Shown here: one piece after another, positions 59,675 through 64,000 of the stretch
Layout of the letters: each line of letters begins with the position of its first letter
Position numbering within the stretch: position 1 is the stretch's first letter
Origin: Flavobacterium nitrogenifigens
Lineage (GTDB): Bacteria > Bacteroidota > Bacteroidia > Flavobacteriales > Flavobacteriaceae
DNA: 64,000 nt
Assembly (NCBI RefSeq): GCF_003254565.1
Contig: NZ_QJRI01000167.1
Span: forward strand, 62,001 to 126,000
Direction of reading: 5' to 3'
Position numbers and translations under genes: made by a program
Notes under the pieces: generated by a model
The model's input: the letters and a program-made list of their open reading frames with translations, nothing else
The model's database searches: none
Told to the model about the DNA's origin: nothing

Positions 59675-60928
59675 TTAATTGACTATATTGATAGAGTTTG
59701 CATTTCCTTTTCCAATTACACGCTGATAACGGTCAGTAGCTTCTTTGTAATAAACCAAGATGGTGTACTCGTTTTCAGTCTGATAAAAGTTTCCGTCAAT
59801 GGCATTTTCAAAATCTACAGCCCCTTTTTTGTCTGCAACAGTGTACTGAAAATTAGTAAAACCTTGTTTGATCATAATGGCTTTTTCAAAAACTCCTTTG
59901 TCATTATTGTAATCCATTTTGTACTCTGGCGAAAGGCTGTAGTTGTTAAACATTCCAGTAATATAAATGTCTTTGTTCATTCTAAAAGCAGGAGCAGAAA
60001 GGCTAAAATAAACCCAAGCATAATCGGCTTCAATGTCATTATTAGAACCGTTGATGTTCTTCACAACAAAATTTCCGTTTACATCTTCATAATTAGTGTA
60101 AATCTGATTTCCTCTTGCGGCATTGGTGTACAAAAACGAATTGTAAATATCATTGTTCGAACCTACTTTGGCCACATTATTACTGGCAGCTCTAATGTCT
60201 TTGTTTTCAAAATACAAAAACTCATTTCCGCCCCAAAACTGGGTTTCTTTGTCATATTTATAAACCAGCTGATTACCAATTGTGTATTGGGGAACAACAT
60301 TTTTTATTTCGGTATGAAAGTTTCCGTTTTGCAGTAAAAGCACTTTTACATTTTGCAATGGAGTTTGAAACACAATGTCATTGGATAAAATAGCAAAATC
60401 AAGATTCTGTTTGTAATCAATATTACTAAGGTTACGGCTTCTTTTTACTTGCACGCCAACAGTACAATGATTTTCGTGTAAAATAAATTTTCTTGAGAAA
60501 ACAACTTCTCGGTCTTCATTAAGAATTCGCAACATATAATTGCCTGAAAGCTTTAATAATTGCGTAAACTGATTCGGAAAAGAAAGCCTATAATGTGTAT
60601 AAACCTGAAGTGTATTGAACGAATTGGAGAAATCTGTAATTCGCTGATTATCCATACCAAAAATATAGTCAGTTTTTGGAATATCTGTTGGAAACCAGTT
60701 GTAATCGCAATGAATAACTTCAAAGTAATAATTGGCTTCATTACCAAACAAATCATCAAATTGAAATGTAAATGGAGAACCTAATTCGAAAATTGGCGCA
60801 ACATTACTGCCATTCTGAATAAAAGAAGCAGTTTTAATGTTATAGGGAGGATCGATTTCTTTTTCTTGAGCTTTCGCTAAAGTGAAAATGAAAAGAAAAA
60901 TAAAGCTTGTATATAAAAATTTCGGCAT
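59675..60928 (-). CDS. Type IX secretion system Plug protein (DUF5103)
   Basis: 417 residues from the ATG at 60928, which puts a signal peptide (~1-20, ending LAKAQ) first; an upstream start would add 19 residues. The domains match the DUF5103/T9SS plug family: YFEVIHCDYNWFPTDIPKTDY, VVFSRKFILHENHC and ITGMFNNYSLSPEYKM. In Flavobacterium this periplasmic Plug protein closes the SprA translocon pore. It lies downstream of the SNF2 helicase. Confidence 0.85.
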   Translation of the reverse strand: MPKFLYTSFIFLFIFTLAKAQEKEIDPPYNIKTASFIQNGSNVAPIFELGSPFTFQFDDLFGNEANYYFEVIHCDYNWFPTDIPKTDYIFGMDNQRITDFSNSFNTLQVYTHYRLSFPNQFTQLLKLSGNYMLRILNEDREVVFSRKFILHENHCTVGVQVKRSRNLSNIDYKQNLDFAILSNDIVFQTPLQNVKVLLLQNGNFHTEIKNVVPQYTIGNQLVYKYDKETQFWGGNEFLYFENKDIRAASNNVAKVGSNNDIYNSFLYTNAARGNQIYTNYEDVNGNFVVKNINGSNNDIEADYAWVYFSLSAPAFRMNKDIYITGMFNNYSLSPEYKMDYNNDKGVFEKAIMIKQGFTNFQYTVADKKGAVDFENAIDGNFYQTENEYTILVYYKEATDRYQRVIGKGNANSINIVN

Positions 60929-61002
60929 CTTAAAACGTTGTAAGATTGTAAATATAACAATTTTATATAACGAAAAAGATGCCATTCTATTGGATTTAAC
61001 GA

Positions 61003-63909
61003 TTAATTTCCTAAAATATACTCTAAGTTACCTTCAATTTCATCATTGATATAACTTTCTTCTAAAAGTGAGTCAGACAATAATTTTTTGTTTTCCTGCA
61101 ATTTGATGATTTTTTCTTCGACTGTATTTTTAGAAATAAAACGAATCACATTTACTTTATTCAATTGTCCAATTCTGTGCGCACGTGCGACACCTTGTTT
61201 TTCTGCGAAAGGATTCCACCAAGGATCTAAAAATAAAACATAAGAAGCTTTTGTAATATTTAAACCAACACCTCCAGCTTTAAGCGAAATAAAGAATAAC
61301 AACGGATTTTCTTTTTCCTGAAACATTTTAACCTGCTGTTCTCTTTTATCTGATGGAGTTTCACCTGTAATTTCACAGAACTCTATTTTGTTTTCCTTAC
61401 ACCAATCGGTATAGAAATTTAAGTTGGTAACAAACGAACTGAAAATGATTACTTTCTGTTTTGCTTTTACTAAGTTCTCCAAATAATTGGTTACAGCAAT
61501 ATACTTTCCAGAATCAACTTCAGATTCCTGATCAACCATTTTTGGGTGATTGCTCAGCTGTCTCAACTTCATCAAAGTATTTATAATATTGATTTTATCT
61601 GGGCCAGATCCATCAGTTTTAAGCAAGAAATTACGAGCTTTAGATTTCTCTTTTTCGTATAATTTTTCCTGTTCTGGATCCATGTCGCAGTAATAAATCT
61701 GCTCGGTCAATTCAGGTAAATCTTTTAAAACCTGTTCTTTAGTTCGTCTTAAAATATAAGGAGCGATGAGGTTTTTTAATTCCGTTAAAACCTCTTCATT
61801 CTGGTTTTTCTCAATCGGATTTTTGAAATTTTCCATAAAGAAAGCATAGCTTCCTAAAATCTCTGGATTGATAAACTGCATTTGCGACCATAAATCGTCA
61901 AGCGAATTTTCGATCGGCGTTCCACTCAATGCAATTTTATGTCCTGTGCTTATTTTATTGATGGCTTTAAAAATCTTAGAATTTTTATTTTTGATGTATT
62001 GGCTTTCATCCAAAATCAGATAACGGAAATCGTATTTTTCTAAAATTGAAATATCTCTGTGAATGATGCTGTAACTTGTAAAAATCAAATCGGTTGAATT
62101 GATTCTGCTTGCTAAAGATTTTCTTTCATTGCCAACATATTGCATTTTTGAAAAGTGAGGCGTAAACTTTCCTGCTTCATTAAACCAGTTAAAAACCAAT
62201 GAAGAAGGTAGAACAATCAAAGCTTTCAACGGTTCTCTTTCGATAGTGGTTTCGTTAGCAAACAAATCAAAATTGGTGGTTTTGGTCGTAAAACCTAATT
62301 GTTCTTGTACAGAAACCAAAACAGATAAAGTCTGTAAAGTTTTTCCAAGTCCCATATCATCGGCCAGACACGCACCCATATTGGAATTGAAATGGCCTAA
62401 AAGCCACTTTACTCCATCAATTTGATACGGTCGCAAAGTTGCCTTTATTAAGTCAGAACCAGTAAATTCAGCTTGATGAATTTGATCTAAATCACTGTCA
62501 ATTTCTGAAATTCCGTCTAAAGCTGTAAAGTTACTTTTACGCAACAAAAGAACTCCATTTTCTGTTTTTGCCAGCTTTGCCAAAGAACCATATTTACTGA
62601 ACCATTCTAGCGGAATTAAAAAGTAGTTACCGTCAGGCAATGCAAAAAGTCTTTCTTTGCTTTTTATATTCGGAATTATTTCACTGAAATTGATCTTATA
62701 ATTGCCAACCGTAATGATTATTTTAATATCAAACCAATCGCCAGTTGTTTCTTTTGAAGCAGAAATAGTATAGTTTTCTGTAATGATTTCTTTGCTTTCC
62801 AGTTTTAGGTTATCAATTGTAAAACCTAAGTTTTTCAGTTCTTCTTTATGATCAATAATCAGCTGAATATTGATAAAAGGATCTGTATTTTCAGCTTCTG
62901 AATTTAACCCAAATAATTCATTTTTGATTTTGGTTAGACCAATTTTATTTAATTTTTCAATGAATAAATTTTCGTTTGGATTTCTTTTAAACTGAATTAT
63001 TTTAGGTTCATTAGCAATGCTGAAATCCACAAAAGAATGTGTTTTTTTAGTCTTGCTTGCATCAAATGAATATCCGTTATAATCAAAATAAAGATTGAGA
63101 TAATAACAGTTTTTAAAGAAATCATGAATTGGCTGAATCGTACAAGAAATAATTTTATCTCGAAGTTCAATTTCAAAACCAGTTGCTTCAATATCAATTT
63201 TTTTCGCTATTTGCGGAATAAAACTTTTAAAGTAATCATCAACTAATTTTGATGGTATTTCTATAGATTTTTTCTTTAAAAAAGGCATTAGCTTTTTAGA
63301 GTTCAACTCTTTTAGCTGCCCCAATTTTTTATTGATGATAAGCCAGCCTGGTTCGTCTAAAAGAATATCAACTTTGCTGTCCATTGGAGGGAAAATAGTT
63401 TCATTTTCTTTTAAAGAAAGGGTATAGGTGATTCCTTCAGCATGCTTGTCAAACTGAATCTGAGGTTCAAAATCAAGCGGATCAATGCTAACTCTTGAAC
63501 GATAAAAATCTTTTTCGGGTCCAAGATTTAAAGACAAAGGAAATTGTTCTTTTACAATTAAATCGTAAAATGAACTTAAATTGAATTTTAAATGTTGACG
63601 AATGGCAAATTCAATTTTCGAATCTTTCTGTAAATCAGCAATTGTTTTGGCTGACTTAATTTTAGCACCGAATTTTTTAAAAATAAATTCGGGTTTAAGA
63701 GAATCGCAAGCTGTTAATATTCTTTTTGAGTTAGAATCTAAATTGTCAAAAGTGACTCCGAAACTTTCAAGTACATCTGGACTTGCTTTTTTGTCTAAAT
63801 ATTTGATTTCGCTAGTATTCTCAACAATGTATGCGGTTGGAATATAGACATTCAGATTTTTTTCCAAACTGATGTCAAAACAGAACTGAAATGATTTTGT
63901 AGGTTCCAA
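61003..63909 (-). CDS. SNF2-family helicase
   Basis: 968 residues. The C-terminal half carries the SNF2 ATPase: DDMGLGKTLQTLSVL (Walker A, motif I), LDESQYIKN (motif II), ALSGTPIENSLDDLWSQMQF (III), KQKVIIFSSF, GGVGLNITKASYVLFLD (V) and ARAHRIGQ (VI). The N-terminal ~450 residues are beta-rich without a recognised domain. Start is a TTG at 63909, the only upstream start before the conserved N-terminus. Likely a chromosomal DNA translocase of unknown role. Confidence 0.9.
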   Translation of the reverse strand: MEPTKSFQFCFDISLEKNLNVYIPTAYIVENTSEIKYLDKKASPDVLESFGVTFDNLDSNSKRILTACDSLKPEFIFKKFGAKIKSAKTIADLQKDSKIEFAIRQHLKFNLSSFYDLIVKEQFPLSLNLGPEKDFYRSRVSIDPLDFEPQIQFDKHAEGITYTLSLKENETIFPPMDSKVDILLDEPGWLIINKKLGQLKELNSKKLMPFLKKKSIEIPSKLVDDYFKSFIPQIAKKIDIEATGFEIELRDKIISCTIQPIHDFFKNCYYLNLYFDYNGYSFDASKTKKTHSFVDFSIANEPKIIQFKRNPNENLFIEKLNKIGLTKIKNELFGLNSEAENTDPFINIQLIIDHKEELKNLGFTIDNLKLESKEIITENYTISASKETTGDWFDIKIIITVGNYKINFSEIIPNIKSKERLFALPDGNYFLIPLEWFSKYGSLAKLAKTENGVLLLRKSNFTALDGISEIDSDLDQIHQAEFTGSDLIKATLRPYQIDGVKWLLGHFNSNMGACLADDMGLGKTLQTLSVLVSVQEQLGFTTKTTNFDLFANETTIEREPLKALIVLPSSLVFNWFNEAGKFTPHFSKMQYVGNERKSLASRINSTDLIFTSYSIIHRDISILEKYDFRYLILDESQYIKNKNSKIFKAINKISTGHKIALSGTPIENSLDDLWSQMQFINPEILGSYAFFMENFKNPIEKNQNEEVLTELKNLIAPYILRRTKEQVLKDLPELTEQIYYCDMDPEQEKLYEKEKSKARNFLLKTDGSGPDKINIINTLMKLRQLSNHPKMVDQESEVDSGKYIAVTNYLENLVKAKQKVIIFSSFVTNLNFYTDWCKENKIEFCEITGETPSDKREQQVKMFQEKENPLLFFISLKAGGVGLNITKASYVLFLDPWWNPFAEKQGVARAHRIGQLNKVNVIRFISKNTVEEKIIKLQENKKLLSDSLLEESYINDEIEGNLEYILGN

Positions 63910-63955
63910 GGTTTAGGGATTTGGTTAGGCTTATATTTTGGGAATTGGGCAAAAA

Positions 63956-63997
63956 AATAAAGAGTTTTCAAATCTAGTATTTTGAAAACTCTTTATT
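63956..63997 (-). terminator. Terminator of a minus-strand gene beyond the right edge
   Basis: A perfect 17-bp stem (63956-63972 with 63981-63997; core AAAGAGTTTTCAAA) with a T run on the minus strand. It is probably the end of a leftward gene that lies just outside the window. Confidence 0.75.
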
Positions 63998-64000
63998 AAA

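Noticed and set aside
59864-60337. 157-codon plus-strand frame
   Set aside because: It is the antisense shadow of the T9SS Plug gene.

Overview
The window is a chromosomal stretch of a Bacteroidota bacterium, most likely Flavobacterium or a close relative. The reasons are: a strongly AT-rich sequence; promoters of the Bacteroidota form TTG-N19-23-TAnnTTTG; no Shine-Dalgarno sequences; a type IX secretion C-terminal signal (gliding-motility type B) on a lectin protein; the T9SS Plug protein; and lineage-typical families such as FolK fused to a deoxynucleoside kinase, GH3-like synthetase, DUF2797, DUF983 and a 440-residue trigger factor. Nearly all of it looks like stable core genome. There is no prophage, transposase, CRISPR array or conjugative gene.

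Layout. 1-1784: edge of a lipoprotein gene, an alpha/beta hydrolase and a small holin-like membrane protein. 1898-5641: protein quality control (trigger factor, ClpP, ClpX). 5873-9322: a GlxA-type AraC regulator divergent from five small cytoplasmic enzymes or binding proteins (VOC, SRPBCC, VOC, SRPBCC, PhnB-like VOC). 9479-15615: phosphoserine phosphatase, a GH3-like synthetase with two small membrane proteins, DUF2797, and a GT9 heptosyltransferase-like enzyme. 15746-21241: AsmA-like protein, hydrolase, SppA. 21380-28637: FolK-dNK fusion, T9SS lectin, SpoU methyltransferase, DUF1573, MutS. 28801-28974: tRNA-Gly and tRNA-Leu. 29110-37657: DUF1508, heptad-repeat lipoprotein, KDO transferase, sugar aminotransferase, GalE, EamA permease, a toxin-antitoxin pair, FabD, DUF983, AraC regulator. 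37876-39684: YceI, YjdI-type ferredoxin and pirin. 39968-45233: the glyoxylate shunt (malate synthase and isocitrate lyase) with a RamB/ScfR-like regulator. 45415-48751: Crp/Fnr regulator, PurT, and a small membrane-protein pair of which one is broken by an amber codon. 49151-57113: U32 peptidase, an orphan RelA/SpoT-domain synthetase, a PA2169-like four-helix protein, aminotransferase, desaturase, RsmG and an unknown protein. 57429-63909: PruA, ApaG, T9SS Plug and an SNF2 helicase.

The most interesting signals are regulatory and repetitive. The YceI and pirin genes share a 16-bp palindrome (CTTAAYCTAGRTTAAG, the two copies being exact reverse complements) at an identical 22-nt spacing from their -7 boxes, which looks like a class-II activator site of 5-4-5 Crp/Fnr geometry. 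The ramB-aceB divergent region holds a perfect 14-bp palindrome directly upstream of the aceB promoter, and the regulator itself has a promoter so close to its ATG that the mRNA may be leaderless. A third palindrome precedes the lipoprotein at the left edge. Intergenic gaps are filled with several families of dispersed palindromic repeats, including two inverted ~145-nt copies with terminal inverted repeats flanking aceA-crp, and two inverted ~91-nt GC-rich copies 42 kb apart, one of which supplies the stop codon of a gene.
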